From Alligator mississippiensis (taxonomy: Eukaryota; Chordata; Crocodylia; Alligatoridae): 64,000 nt of DNA. The stretch is from NCBI RefSeq assembly GCF_030867095.1, contig NC_081835.1:46793892-46857891 (forward strand), given 5' to 3'. The notes beneath the pieces were generated by a model. The model did not search any database. It worked only from the letters and a program-made list of their open reading frames with translations, and was not told the origin of the DNA. Numbering within the stretch: position 1 is the stretch's first letter; every line of letters starts with the position of its first letter. Shown in pieces: positions 23,611-47,000 of this stretch. The translations under genes were made by a program, and so were the position numbers.

Positions 23611-25615
23611 GAAGGGGAAGAGTACATGAGCAGGCATGCATGCAGAGGATGCATGTCCTGATCACAAAGGCCTCCCTGCCATTCCCAGGCACTGACCTGA
23701 TGCACAACCACTCCCATTCCCCAGCCACGACCGTAGCCCCCAAGTAGAGCCTCCTTGGTCTTCGTGTGCCTCTTGCTCCCTCTCTGTTGCCTCCAAGCCC
23801 TCCAGCCCTCATCTGAGTCCAGCAGGCCAGATGCAACCCTCTGTCCAGTGCATGGCTTTTGACACTTGTGTGGAGGCAGAAAGGAGGATGTCCCAGCCAG
23901 ATAGGTGCAAGATGCCCATGACACGCATGTGGGAAGCTCCCTGGCTCACACTGAACCTGGGGTTAGCCTGCCATGGCCCCTGGTCTATTCCATGGAGAGC
24001 AGACAGCTTTACCTCCCCACTGCTTGGGGCGTAGCCCCCACCTGCTGGCTGCTGGGTCCCTCCCTGTTCTGTGGAGAGAGCGAGCTGCCTTTAGACTGTA
24101 GGACAGGGGGTCCAGAGAGCGGCGGTGGTCGGGGTGGGGAGTGTTCCATGAGGCCAAATGGCCTCTCTCGATCTCTGATGATGTCCCCTGACCTGGCCAG
24201 TCGTGGGCACCCCAAACCCCAGCTGGCTCTGGGAGTAAGGAAGAAGCCTGCTCTGTGCAATGGCAGCCAGCACTGGCCCCAAGCCCCACAGTCCCTGCCT
24301 GGAGCATGTGGCAGGAGGCAGGGGAAAGGTCGCATTGCCCATTCACATAGCAACAGGCTGCGCTGGAGGCAGCCATCTCAGCCTCCGACTAGCTCCTCTA
24401 TTGTACTGGATGCTGTTGATAAAGCAGCTGCATTCTCCCTCTTATCTGCTGGCCTCTGTTCCCTCCCTCCCTCCCTGCATCACGCTGCAGCATGGGCCTC
24501 TCTGCACAACCACAGCACCTGGCCTGCTCAGCCCATCTCCTGCTAGACCAGGGAGCTCCTGCCCCCAGATAGGTGATGCTAGAGTTTGGTTTGACTCAAT
24601 GTTGTGGGGAGGGGAGAAGAGCAAAGAGAGATTCCCCCTTTCCAAGGGGTAGGAACCCCCTCCCCTCATACAGCATGCACAATGGGGAGAGGGTGAAGGG
24701 GTGACCATACCTCACAAAGACCACCAGCACAGAAGGGGTTAAATGCAAACCATTGCCTTCGTGTCATTCTCCATTCCTCCCACCCACCCTCCTGAGCAGT
24801 GACCATCCCAAACTGGTCCAGCTCCCCATGGGCTCTGGGATGAAGGTGACTTTGCTGAGGGCCACAGGCCCCTGCCACCTGGGGAGAGGCCGGTTGCACA
24901 GCGCAGGACATTCCCCTTTGCTATGTTAATTCAAGGGAGAACAACAGCACCCGGCTGGCTGGCTGTCACTGTCTCTCCAGGGGCCTTTACCCAGCTGGGT
25001 GCCCATTTCGGGGCCATTGAGGCCCCGTCTCTAATACCAGGGCCACTGCGGCAGCTACTTTGCCAGACTGCTGGAGCAAGCCTACCTTGGGGGCACTGCC
25101 CCCAGTTGGTGTGGTTATGCGTTAATGGTGGCTGCTGTGGCAATGGCTCTTGGAAGCCTTTTGTCAGGCAAGCCGGATGTTTTGAGCATTTTTGAAGGTC
25201 CCAACCACAAACTCAGCCAATGCCCTGCCAGGTGCTGTGCTGGAGGGGGAGGCACTTTCCAGCTAATGCCCTTCCTTGGGCTCCCCGCTCTGCCTCACAT
25301 CCTGGTCAGGGGTGAGCAAGGGGTCGTGTCTGACCGGGATCTAGTTCATGATGAAAGCTGGAGGCACCGAGCCTAGTGGATGAAGCTGCACTGCCCAATC
25401 TCATGTTCGACACAGGCATGGCACTCAGGGGAGGGCAGCACCTGTTGTCTGCTAAGCAGCCACCCCTCAGCTTCCCAAAGCAGGCTTTGCCCAGCCCAGG
25501 AGCTGAGCTGCTGGTCATTGGGAACTGAGGCTCTCTTGTCCTTACCCAGATCCTGACAACCTGTTACTGGTTGCAAGACCCCTCCCAGAACTAGCAGAAT
25601 CCTCATCCCAGGGTT

Positions 25616-26390
25616 TGCTGAGGATTGTCAGGAGCCAGGGCAGCAGGCAGGCTGAATTGCCCTCAGCTGAGCCTGGTTTCCCATGCAGGCCTGGCTGCCA
25701 GGGGCCTAACTGTCCCAGCTGGCTCCTCTTGCATTCATGGACATGGCTTCCTGCTTGCAGCATGTTCAGTGCCCAGCAGGCTGCTCAACAGGGCACAGAC
25801 CTCCCTGTCTAGCCTTTGGCTGCTGGGTCCTTCAGCTCAGCTTCCTAAGCCCTGCCTGCTGGTTCCTGCTTTCCCAGTCCCTGGATCCTGCTTGTTTGTT
25901 CCTGGGTTCCTGTTCCCTGGGTCCTGCTTCCCGACTTCTTCACCAGCTGCTTGACCCCTTAAGCTTCCACACTCCAGTCCAGACCCCAGCTCCTGGCTCA
26001 TCTTGTAATTACCCATGTCCCAGTCCCCTACAGTTACAGCTGCTTGCTCCAGCTCCCATGGCTCCAGTCCTGTTCCCTGCCCCTTGTTCCTGACCCCAGC
26101 TGGCTCATGGTTCTACTCAGGCTGATTGCCTACATCCCAGCCCCTTACTGACCTTAGCCTCCTGACCCTCCTGCTCCTTGACCCCTAGTTGGGACCCCTG
26201 CCACGTGCCCTTGTCTGTCCTGATTCTCTGGGCTGTGATTCTTTAGGCTCAAGCCCTGACCACCTGTAGCAGTCATACCCTGAGAAGGGTCAAACCCTTG
26301 CATACAGTCTTGTTTCCCAACATTCCTTGCAGTAAAGCCCTGAGGTCCCATAAACCCCTTGGACTGCAAGCCACAGAAGTGGTTCAGGGA
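25616..26390. repeat. Unclassified dispersed repeat, family B copy 1
   Basis: The first 370 bases align by eye with 34000-34330 in the same orientation. Shared blocks are GGGGCAGCAGGCAG-like, CTGGCTGCCAGGGGCCTA, GGCTGCTCAACAGG, CTCCCTGTCTAGCCTT and GTTCCTGGGTCCTGCTT-like. The rest to about 26390 is rich in CCTG and CTCC steps (GACCCCAGCTCCTGGCTC style) and may belong to the same element. The class is unknown; an old LTR is one option among several. The right border is a guess. Confidence 0.55.
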
Positions 26391-27013
26391 TGAACTGGCC
26401 TTTTCCCAGTATCACTAACCCACGGCATTGAAGAATCAGGCCTCAATGTTCATGACATTGCTTTAAAAACAGTTTCAAAAGCAGTAGCTTTGGGCTCTTT
26501 TCCATTGCTTTCTTCTGGCTTTGGCATCTGGAGGTGGGACCTGAATCATGATCTCAAGCTTTTCTCCATAACAAGGAAGAAACTCACTTTCTATTTAAAT
26601 GACTGCTGAGATGCCTCTCTCTGACCGCTCCAAGAGCCAGAGAATGGAGGAAAGCATCAAGATTCCTGAGAGTCAGCACTTTGCCAAACCAGCCTGAAAG
26701 TCCCCATGCCAGTGTCCAGGGCATGGGCAATGGCTGTGAGCATTTTGCTGCCTGTCAGGCATGGACACCCAATATGTGGCTAAATGAACTGTTATCTTGG
26801 CACCAATCTCCACCTCGTCCTTTCACACAGGCAAGCCATATGTCCCAGTGGATCTCTACCCAAGCTCCCTGCCAAGATTTCCTGTGTCCCTTAGCACCAT
26901 GATCCTTCCCTGGGGGTCACCCAGCATTACAGGATCTAAACCAACAGAACTTTTTCTCTGCATCTGGCCGCTCTAACAGCCCCTCAGACACCCAAGTTGG
27001 CAAAGTTTGTCTT

Positions 27014-27019
27014 TTTATT
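27014..27019 (-). terminator. PCBP4: Likely PCBP4 polyadenylation signal AATAAA
   Basis: On the minus strand the context is GGTTTAATAAAAAGACAAAC, followed by a T- and G-bearing stretch as expected downstream of a cleavage site. It is AT-rich against a GC-rich background, as real 3' ends often are. Confidence 0.65.
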
Positions 27020-27061
27020 AAACCAGTGATAAGTTACAAAGGAGGAAAAAATATAGACTCA

Positions 27062-27069
27062 TATGTACA
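27062..27069 (-). promoter_or_regulatory. PCBP4: Pumilio-type site UGUACAUA near the PCBP4 3' end
   Basis: The minus strand reads TGTACATA, which matches the Pumilio consensus UGUANAUA. It lies about 45 bases upstream of the poly(A) signal, within the inferred 3' UTR. The functional meaning is inferred from the motif only. Confidence 0.4.
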
Positions 27070-29524
27070 GCATTTCCCACGCTGACCAGCGCCGGCTCAC
27101 GTGAGGCGGTGAGGGAGGGGGAGCTCTCTGATGGGGTTGCCTCAGGTTTGTTCACTAGTGAGAGTGGAATAGGGTAGACACATTTGTACCAACCAGGGTA
27201 CAGAGTTGGTGGCCAGGTCTCTGCTGGAGGGAGCACCTGGGTTCTGGCCTGATGGAGCTGAGGTGTCAGATGCTGGGCAGCTTCAGGGGAGCGGTGCTGG
27301 CTCACATCAGCGAGGATCTGGCTTGTGGATGCCTTTGATCTCAGCTTGAGCTGCTTTCACTGTTGGGATTCAGCAGTGGGGACTGTGCGCTGTTGGAATC
27401 CCAGTAGTTACAGACCAGGAACAGGTTGCCCGATTCACGGGACCATGTCATCATGAGCAATCACTGTGGGACAAGCCCACTGGGCACCTGACTCTGCTCT
27501 TGGGTTGCTAGACAGTGCCGAGGCCCCTGCTGGCTCACTGTCACTGCTAGCCAGGTTCCAGGTGGAACATGCCCAGCCATGCTGCAAGCATGCCCTTAGT
27601 GTATGCCCTTAGTGCATGACCTTAGATATACCCCACCAGGAAGAGTCCAGCAGCGCTGCTGCCTGACCTGAGAGTCCCACATAGGATTAGCCAGGCTATG
27701 TGCTGCTTCTGAGCCCCAGCATGGAGGCATCAGTCTCTGTGCTGAGTGTCCATGCACCAATGCTTGGGCCTGGCGGGCCATCAACTCAGCTGGACACTTT
27801 AGCATGCACCTGCTTCCCCGTGGAGGAGGTCAAGGGATGAACTAGCTCAGCCCTTTCTCTTTTTCTCCCTCCCTCCTGTGAGAAGGCCTCAGGGCAGCAT
27901 CACCAGAGAGGGAAAGGCCTGGCCTGCTTTATGGCAGTGGATGCTCACAGGCGTGATCTATGTGAGTGACTGGAGAAGGAAGGAGCATTTGAGATGGGTT
28001 TGTTGCCAGGGAAGAGGCTGAGGTGCCATCAACCCTGGGGGAAGGAATGGGCCCCAGGAGGGTGGAGACTGGGAGCCACTCCCTAGGGGAAAGCCTGGCC
28101 AGGATTCACTCAATGCAACCACAGTGGAAGGGGACAAAACATAACCAGCTCTAATTGGATATTCCATGCAACCATTAGTCTCTGGCAGCCAATGGGAGCA
28201 AATGAACCCACTCATTGGCTATTAATGCTGGGATCCTGCCACAGGCTGTTTCCCTGACAGGTCAGGAACCTTCCTCACTAGCCAATGGTTGTTTGCCTAG
28301 ATCTGTAACTCTCTTATAGCCACTAAGCCACCAGGCTAGTCCAAGGCACACAAACATCTGCCATTCTCATAGCCAATCTGCCCTCAGTCCTGCCTGGAGA
28401 CCCAGGCCACAGTGTAGTGGCTGCAGTGTGAGGGTCCCTGGCAGAGGACAGGGGACAGGGACTGTGATATTCCAAGCACTGGCCCTGCATTCCCTTCTTC
28501 CTTTGTGCTTTCCAGGAAGCAGGAGCATAGGCTCCTTTTTGCAGGAGACTGCCCTGTCAGATCCTCCACCATCTATCTGTCTGAGGGCCCCTCCCAGCAT
28601 TAGGGCAATGACAAGTGGTTTCCACAGAGGCTTGGTCTGAAAGGAAGACTGGGACAGGGGTGCATGGGGTTAGGGCACTGAGTGCCATTAATGTTGACTT
28701 TCCAGCTTGGTACAAGTGGGGGGGGGGGAGGCCGTGGTTTATATCATGAAAAACACTCTGAGTCCTGCACAGTGTGTGAACAATTCCAGTCCTGGTCTTC
28801 CCAGTAGGTCCCAGAGAGCCTGCAGCAGGGCACAGTTTCCAGTCCTTTTCCCCTTCCCCCAAACACCCTAAAAATAGCCTAAAGATGTGCCTTACCTACA
28901 TTGGCCTCAGCACAAACCAGCCCAGCAATAAACCTACCCCCAAATTCCTACTAGAGTTTGGGTGGTGCTGGGTAACATCCCCTAAAGTTAACAAACCTAA
29001 AGCATGGGGGTGTGTGGGAGAAGAGACAGCCCCTCTCAGCATGGGGCAGGGGGCTCAGGGTAGGGGGAGGCAGTCAGCTCTTGCAGGGGGATCTGGAGGG
29101 TGAGGGGACACGGATGGGCTTTTCCAAAATGGGAGGGGGAGGAAACTAGGGGGAGGAGTGGGCATGGTCAGTCTCTTCTAGGGGTGGGGGGGACAGGGGG
29201 GAGGGCAGAACCAGCCCTCCTCAGGGTAGGGTTGGTAGGAACTGGGGCTGTAGGGCTGAAACATCCCCTGGCACACAGGGGCTTTAGGTTTGGAGGAGTG
29301 GGTGGGGGAAGGCTGTGCAACCAGCAGCCCTAATGAGCTCAGTGCTGCAGAGCTCTAGGGTACTCACAGGCCCTGTCCCCTTCCTCCACAAGGTCCTTCC
29401 CCTGGTGTGCTGCTCAGCCCCGCTACATGGTGTGGCACGGACTCTGGTTCCCGCAGTGGGGCATGGGCATCCTGAGTCTCCTTCCTGCCCTCCTCTTCCC
29501 CCACCACCCTTCTGCCCATCGGCC

Positions 29525-41217
<11,693 letters not shown>

Positions 41218-41260
41218 CCTGTCTGGTGATGCCATGGTATAGGAATGCATGAACCTGCTG
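41218..41260 (-). other. PCBP4: PCBP4 5' UTR part of the first coding exon
   Basis: On the minus strand GTGCTGTTTCCCCAG looks like a splice acceptor ending at 41261, so the exon would begin at 41260 and one or more non-coding exons would lie to the right. Two upstream ATGs (41250, 41235) are in frame with the main start and would add MHSYTMASPDR. Confidence 0.55.
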
Positions 41261-42550
41261 CTGGGGAAACAGCACTTGGCCTAGAAGGGAAACAAGCAGC
41301 CAGACCTGGAGAGAGGAAAATTAAGGAACATCAGTGGGTTTAACAGGAACCCAGCCCATTGGAAAGTTCATGGTCAGCACTGCAGCAGACACAACGTTAA
41401 CGGGAGTGGGGTGCGATCTTGTGCCAAGCCCTTCTGAGGCACCCGACAGAGAAATGGGTTAGATGCCGGGGATGGATGGCAGCCAATAGGCACTTAGCAC
41501 AGAATTAATGCTGCAGCCTCAGTGTCAAAGGCTGTCTGACTGAGCTGGGGTATTGTGTGTCAGCAAAGATGGAGCAGAGGGAATGGATGGTACCAACAAC
41601 TTTCTCTCCTTCTCAAACCTTCCTCCCTAGTCTCTCTTTCTATTTGGATTCCTTCTGTGACCACTCAGGAAATCTGAGCCCAACTGTAGCAGAGTTTCTG
41701 ACACTGATGTAGCATTGAATGCCGCAATATATATGCAATCCCCAGACCAGGGCAAACTAGAAGGCCTGTACTGATCATCACCCAGTCAAATGAAGCACCT
41801 TTGGACGAGGCAAAGGCTAGTGCCAAGTCAAACTGGTTTTGCCCAGCTGGATATGATATGGTCGGGGCTTGGAGAGTGGAGAAGAAATCAATCTGATCCA
41901 CAAAGAGGCATCAGTCTTCAGAGTAGGTCCCCTGCATGGGCACAGGGAGGGAAGTGAGCTGGGTGTGGTGCTCACAACTCTGAAGGGGCAGTGGATGCTA
42001 CTTAGTCCCTCTCTTCTGTTTCAAGGATAAGAGGACACTTGGTCAGACTGAAGCATGGTAGATTTAGACCCAATCAGTCCTTCTGTCTGCTGCCCCTTGA
42101 ATGCTCTGCCACAGCTTGAAGCACGGTGGGACATCCCAGTGCTAGAGTTCAGGCAGGGCTGAAGGTGATAGGCAAAGCTGCTCTGGTGTCTGAGAGGAGC
42201 CAGGCACTGGAAATACACATGCCTGTTCTGGGGGCAGCCTGTCAGGGGACAGGCAGGAGTCACCCTCCTGGGATGGAGTCAGAAAGGCTGGCTGCTTAAC
42301 TAAATGAGAAGTCTGCAGCCACGGCTGAGCACCCCCTCAGGGGAAGGGCATGCACTGGGTTGGCAGCTGGCCTCTGGGTGGCCTTGGGGACCAGGAGGGT
42401 GCCCTGCGAGTTTCCAGGGAGAGTGTGCGCAATGCAGCAATGTCAAGGGGTTCACCTTGGGGTCTGGCTGGGGCCATGGCTGGCAGATCTGGGGCTCCAT
42501 GGGGAAACAGAAGCCTGCCAACATTTTGGTGCATGGAGAAAGGCCCTTGT
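41261..42550. other. Sequence upstream of the first PCBP4 coding exon
   Basis: Presumed PCBP4 5' intron or promoter region on the minus strand. No CpG island or TATA box is visible, so I cannot place the transcription start. No other gene is seen. Confidence 0.45.
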
Positions 42551-42559
42551 GTGGGGAGC

Positions 42560-42826
42560 AGGGTTGCCAGCCCTCCAGGATTGCCCTGGAGTCTCCAGGA
42601 ATTAGATATAAATCTCCAGGAGACTGATGAGAGTCACCCGGGAGATGAATGATAGGGCATTAATTAAAATAAATATTAAATGTTGAATTTGATTTAGACA
42701 GTAATCCAGTGGGTTTTTAAAATGTAATAGTAACGTGCATTTGCCTTCCTGATGTAAAGTCATTATTGTCACTATGCCATGTGACGAAACCTCCAGTAAT
42801 AGATTCAAATAGAGTTGGCAACCCTA
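42560..42826. mobile_element. TIR-type MITE, reptile family
   Basis: Ends are inverted: AGGGTTGCCAGCCCT on the left and GTTGGCAACCCTA on the right. The inside carries CCTGGAGTCTCCAGGAATTA, then an AT-rich middle (TTAATTAAAATAAATATTAAATG), then ATGTGACGAAACCTCCAG. This resembles a non-autonomous DNA transposon that I have seen in turtle and crocodilian sequence. No coding capacity. Confidence 0.7.
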
Positions 42827-42829
42827 CTG

Positions 42830-45800
42830 GGGAGCTACTTGTATCCAGTGCACTGAGCTATTTCCTGTGCCCTCTTCATTGTGGGAGCTATTAGAGCAGA
42901 GCCTCAGCACCCAGACCCTGCTGTCTGCTCAACCTTCCCTTCTCCCAGAGCATTCAGTGTGCCCAGCCACCAGGGCAAAGGCCTCATCCTTGGGCTTTCC
43001 CCATTCTGTCCATCTGCCCACTGGGGAACAAAGCTTCAGCAAGAGACTCTCTGTGGTTTGAACGGTGATAGCTGGACTGTGTTAGGGGTGCTGATGGGGC
43101 ACCTGAGCACCTGGGCTCTGTTCTCTGCTCTGCCTTTGACTGTAGCCAACGTGGCCACTTTGTAGCAGCAAGGGAAGAGGAGGTGGGACCAAAGTGCAGA
43201 GTGGGGCCCAGGAGCTCCAATTCCAGCCTCCCAGAGCTTAGGAGAAGGTGGGGAGGAGGAGGAGAACCAGAGCTGTAATCCAGAGTAGGGAGGCAGCTGC
43301 AAAGTTTGGGGATGGACTCTGCTCCACTTGCCCAAAGGTGTCCAGTTCTTTGCTTCCCTTTCTCCTTTGGTACAAAGGGGCAGCAGGGGCAATAGCTCTG
43401 CCCAGCAGCAGGGGATGTAGCTGGGGGAAGGGGGAGCAGTAAAGAACAGCTGCTCTCCAGGTCTCCTTGGCTGTCAAGCAACTCCCTTTGAGAGCAGTTG
43501 CAGCCACCCCTAGATTTAAAGCAGGGAAATCTTCCTGCTGTGGCAGCATACAAGGCTGGGCCAGCCCTCAGAGCACCAGGACTATGGGACAGCCTGCTGC
43601 CATCTCTGCCCCTCCCGCCCTTCCATGTGCTGAGCAGAATGTGGCTGGAACAACTAGCCAGGACCATGCAGTTTGGGGCAGGAGGGCCAGGGTGCGGCTG
43701 TGGGTTGCTTTCACCCTCTTTTGCTCTGTCTGCGGTGGGGCTCCTCAGTGCCAGAGTCCAGCTGGAATCCCATGATAGAAGCTGGAGCTTAGAGTGAGAA
43801 CGTCCCACCAAGGAAAGGACCGCGCAGTTAGCAAGGGGCTAGGCTGTGCTCTGCTCATAGAGCCATGATAGTAGCCGTGACAGTGGAGAGATGGGTCAGG
43901 AAAGGAATTCAGCTTCCTCTTCAAGGCAGCAAGCTCCTGGCCCCAGCCCTCTGCCCCTGCTGGCATGAATAACTGTGTCCAATTGGCATGCCCATACTGC
44001 CAGGAGAGATGACACAGCTAAGGGGAAGAGACCCCTTCCTCTGACACATGAGGGCACCAGACTGGCTGACGTCCTGCTCTGCCTACTCCTATGCTCTCAG
44101 ATTCATCTGCCAGGACCTTCCCTCTGGCTCCTCTGGCTTTGTCTCCTACCAAGTCTGCACCAATTTCCCTGTAGGTCCCAGCTGCTTCCTCTGGAAATCC
44201 AATGCTCCCAGGTGGCTGTGCCTGGCTGAGCCTGTCAGGAGAGTCTTCTTGCCTCCAGGACCAAGGTAGCAAGGGCTGGGTCATGACCTGCCCAGTGCCA
44301 GCATCAGTAGGATGCTTTAGCGAATAAGGGCTGGGTAAAATCGGGAAGCGGCGGGGACTGAATGACATTCTTAGGTAAGGTGGGGGCTGGGTGGGTGACA
44401 GCAGTTCCCTGAGTTACGGGATCACCAAGTCAATGCTCCAGCTGCAACATAGCTAGGCTCATCTTCCCACTGGGGACAGCAGCAGGCCTGTGGTCCACCA
44501 CCTCAGGATTACTCCCACCTTGCTGCAGGCTTTCACCTCTATGTCAGCTCCAACCCCTCCAATGCCTTCCCAGCCTAGGGCTCAGACCCTGTCACTCTCC
44601 TATGCTACTGTAGTCCAGTCCCATGGTTCCAGGTGGTGAGCCATGCCTCTCATCAACATAATGCCACTATCTGATCACAGCCTGGCACGCTGTGGCTCAG
44701 CACAGAGCAGGGCTGCGTTGCAGGGTCCCTGAGAAAGTTTCAGACACTGTGGCAATGTGGGAGAAGTTTGTGCATAACCAAGAGGATGACAGGATGGAGG
44801 AGGAAGAGGCTGATCCACTCTGAGGCATTAATGGAGAGAGAATTAAAATGGTGATGGACGTTAGTGCGTAGCCTTGTCTTCAGGCACCTGCAGGGGATGC
44901 TACTGGCTGCTCTTAAATTTTCACTAAAATTCTGAGGCCAGATCTTGATCCCACTGCTGCCCCTGGAGTTTGCAAAGCAAGGGGCTGAGGATGGACCATA
45001 AGAGATGCCAGACTGGGTTAGAGCCCAGGCCTATCTTGTCCACCAGCCTGTCTTTCACTGACAGAGGGTTCTGCTACCTGGAGGAAGTCCGTGGTCCCAT
45101 CCTAAGCCCTATAGAAGAGGCACATTATGGGAGCAGGCCATAGAGGCAGATTACAGGCCCCAAATCCTGTGTGCATCTATGTGAGTTTCATACACATGCA
45201 CACAATAGAAATTCCATGTGGGCAGTTGACTCCCAGCCTGGCAGCCTTCTGCCCCGCAATCAGCCCTGTCACAGGGGAACATGGCTCAGCCCGGTCTAAG
45301 AAAAGACAATTGTATGGCTATGCCACATGCTCTGTTGAGTACAAGCCTGGCTTTTCCTTGCCCTGCGTGTTACAGAGCAGGCAGGGACACACATGTGCTC
45401 TTTCTCATAGACTTCACCATTGTTCTGCATCAGGGGTTCTGAGGTTTTCAGTAATCAAAAACTAAAGAGCAGGGCTATCTTGGGAGACAGGGCTGGGCTT
45501 GTGCCCACAGCACTGGGTTGGGACTCTGGAGATCTAGGTTCAATCTGCCACAGACCTGTTAGACTGGGGACCAAGTGCTTGATCCCTCCATTTCTAGTCA
45601 GCGAATGTCTCAGGGTGTGCTAAGAATGTTCTTAAATGTTAAGCTCTGCTGACTTCGCAGACAGCAGCGGGTGCTTTGTAAGTGGAGCCTCTTGTGCCTC
45701 CACTGGCTTGCTCTGAAATGGGAATGGTATTGCCCCTGCTCTTTGCCTGGTCTGCCTATTATGATTGTGCACAGGAAAGGTGCTGTCCATGACCCCTCTC

Positions 45801-46360
45801 CACCCCAGTGCTCAGTTACTCATTCTGGATAAACTGGATCCACCTGTGGGTGATGTCCTATTGCCTCCTGAATATGATCAGGGAGTGCAGTGCAAACCAA
45901 GTCATCGGAGCTTAGCACAATGCTCAATGTTGCTGTCAGTAAGCAGCAGCATTACCCTGACAGGGATTTCACTGTGCTATAAATCTCCAAGGCAGCCTGA
46001 ATCATCTGAGGCATTTTTCTTCCCTCTGGCTCCCTCAGTAACAAAAGCAACACAAAGTTCCTTGTTCCCAGTGAAGGGATCTGGGAGACGCATCGCCCAA
46101 GGCCCCATGGCTGGTCGTGCTAGAAGTCATGGGGGAGCTGATTGCTGTCCTGTATTGCTGGAAGGGAAAGTTCCTTTCTTTTCTAACCCGCATTCCTAGC
46201 AATAGCTCTGGTGATTGAAGAGAGGAGGGATTAGGATGCCTAATGCGCTTCTCGCCATCTGTTGAGTTGGTCTCCCATGCCTGGCTGAGCATGGACTGGG
46301 ACAGTCCTGGTAGCTATCATTTTTGTTTCTAGTCATTGTCACTTCCTGATCCTTATGCCT
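42830..46360. other. Gene-free stretch right of PCBP4
   Basis: GC-rich, with overlapping open frames on both strands. The longest is 275 codons (minus, 42984-43811), proline- and serine-rich, without a recognisable domain. A repeat fragment of the AACATAAG type lies at 44995-45090 and a possible reversed MIR piece at 45490-45640. No gene is recognised. Confidence 0.5.
44995..45090. repeat. Fragment of an amniote dispersed repeat (AACATAAG type)
   Basis: ACCATAAGAGATGCCAGACTGGGTTAGAGC, then ATCTTGTCCACCAGCCTGTCTTTCACTGACAG. It has the same layout as the piece at 23535-23610. The class is uncertain. Confidence 0.4.
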
Positions 46361-46365
46361 TAGCA

Positions 46366-46626
46366 CAGGGCCATCACACTGTTGTGGTCATGTACCCCTT
46401 TACCTGCACAGTACCATTAATTGTACCCACTACACCAGTCATGTCTCTGCATGTTCATGCCTGAAGAAGAGCGTCAGCACCAATGTCAACATGCAGTGAT
46501 GCCATCACTCGCCACACATTGACAAAGCAGGAGGTCCCACTGCCATTATTAAAATTCAGGTACGTGCCCCTTGGCAAAGCACTGCATAACCCCGGGGGCA
46601 CACATATGCCAGGTTGAGAACCACTG
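46366..46626. mobile_element. hAT-like non-autonomous DNA transposon
   Basis: The right end reads GGTTGAGAACCACTG, the complement of the CAGTGGTTCTCAACC end shared by many hAT (Charlie-type) elements. The left end, CAGGGCCATCACACTGTTGTGGTCATGTACCCCT, is a worn form of the same end, and a GTACCATTAATTGTACCCA block lies inside. The 8 bases flanking it, CCTTAGCA and CCTTATAG, could be a decayed target duplication. No coding capacity. Confidence 0.6.
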
Positions 46627-46967
46627 CCTTATAGGCCCAGCTCTGATTGCCGCTCTGACAGCACTGGGTGGCCTGGCATGGGATCAGGTCCTGTTTCTAC
46701 CTGATGTGCTGAGTGTGTACATTATGAAAGATAGTCTCTGTTCACAGGCCCTGGCTGGTGCAAGCATTCACTGCTCCTTTGAAGCAAAGGAGCTGTTCCA
46801 TTCATTCCCCCAGCCAAGGCACTTGCCAAGGCTTTCTAACCTAACTGGATGCATTTCCTGGTAGGTTTAGATTGAGTAGCCAGACCCTGCAGCTGGGACA
46901 CAGCCCTGCCTTGCGTTACCCATAGATCTCAAAACAATGTTTGCAATAAAGGCAGAGGATCAGTGTG

Positions 46968-46969
<2 letters not shown>

Positions 46970-46999
<30 letters not shown>
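46970..46999 (+). repeat. (CA)n microsatellite
   Basis: About 15 CA units in intergenic DNA. Confidence 0.97.

Positions 47000-47000
<1 letters not shown>

Larger units (their letters stand above)
20728..25615. other. Region after GPR62, including its undetermined 3' UTR
   Basis: The convergent stretch between GPR62 and PCBP4. I found no clear plus-strand AATAAA close to the GPR62 stop, so its 3' end is not placed. An AT-rich island at about 21985-22060 (TTTTTAATTAACTGCTAATG) stands out from the GC-rich surroundings. Open frames of up to 213 codons (23905-24546) show no domain and look like chance. No gene is recognised. Confidence 0.45.
27014..29524 (-). other. PCBP4: PCBP4 3' UTR (long form)
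   Basis: Minus-strand sequence between the PCBP4 stop and the first strong poly(A) signal that I found, giving a 3' UTR of about 2.5 kb. A shorter form may exist. It is continuous, with no exon-like structure. It includes a G-run near 28718 and a GT/GGGG-rich part at 29050-29300. I see no other gene in it. Confidence 0.5.

Noticed and set aside
28927-28932. Plus-strand AATAAA as a possible GPR62 poly(A) signal
   Set aside because: It is more than 8 kb after the GPR62 stop and lies within the inferred PCBP4 3' UTR on the other strand.
42984-43811. 275-codon minus-strand open frame, the longest unassigned one
   Set aside because: Ser/Pro/Gly-rich without domain, overlapped by other frames on both strands, and no promoter or poly(A) signal. 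Chance frames of this length occur in GC-rich DNA.
46970-46999. Tandem repeats considered as CRISPR-like arrays
   Set aside because: They are plain dinucleotide microsatellites in vertebrate DNA, with no spacers.
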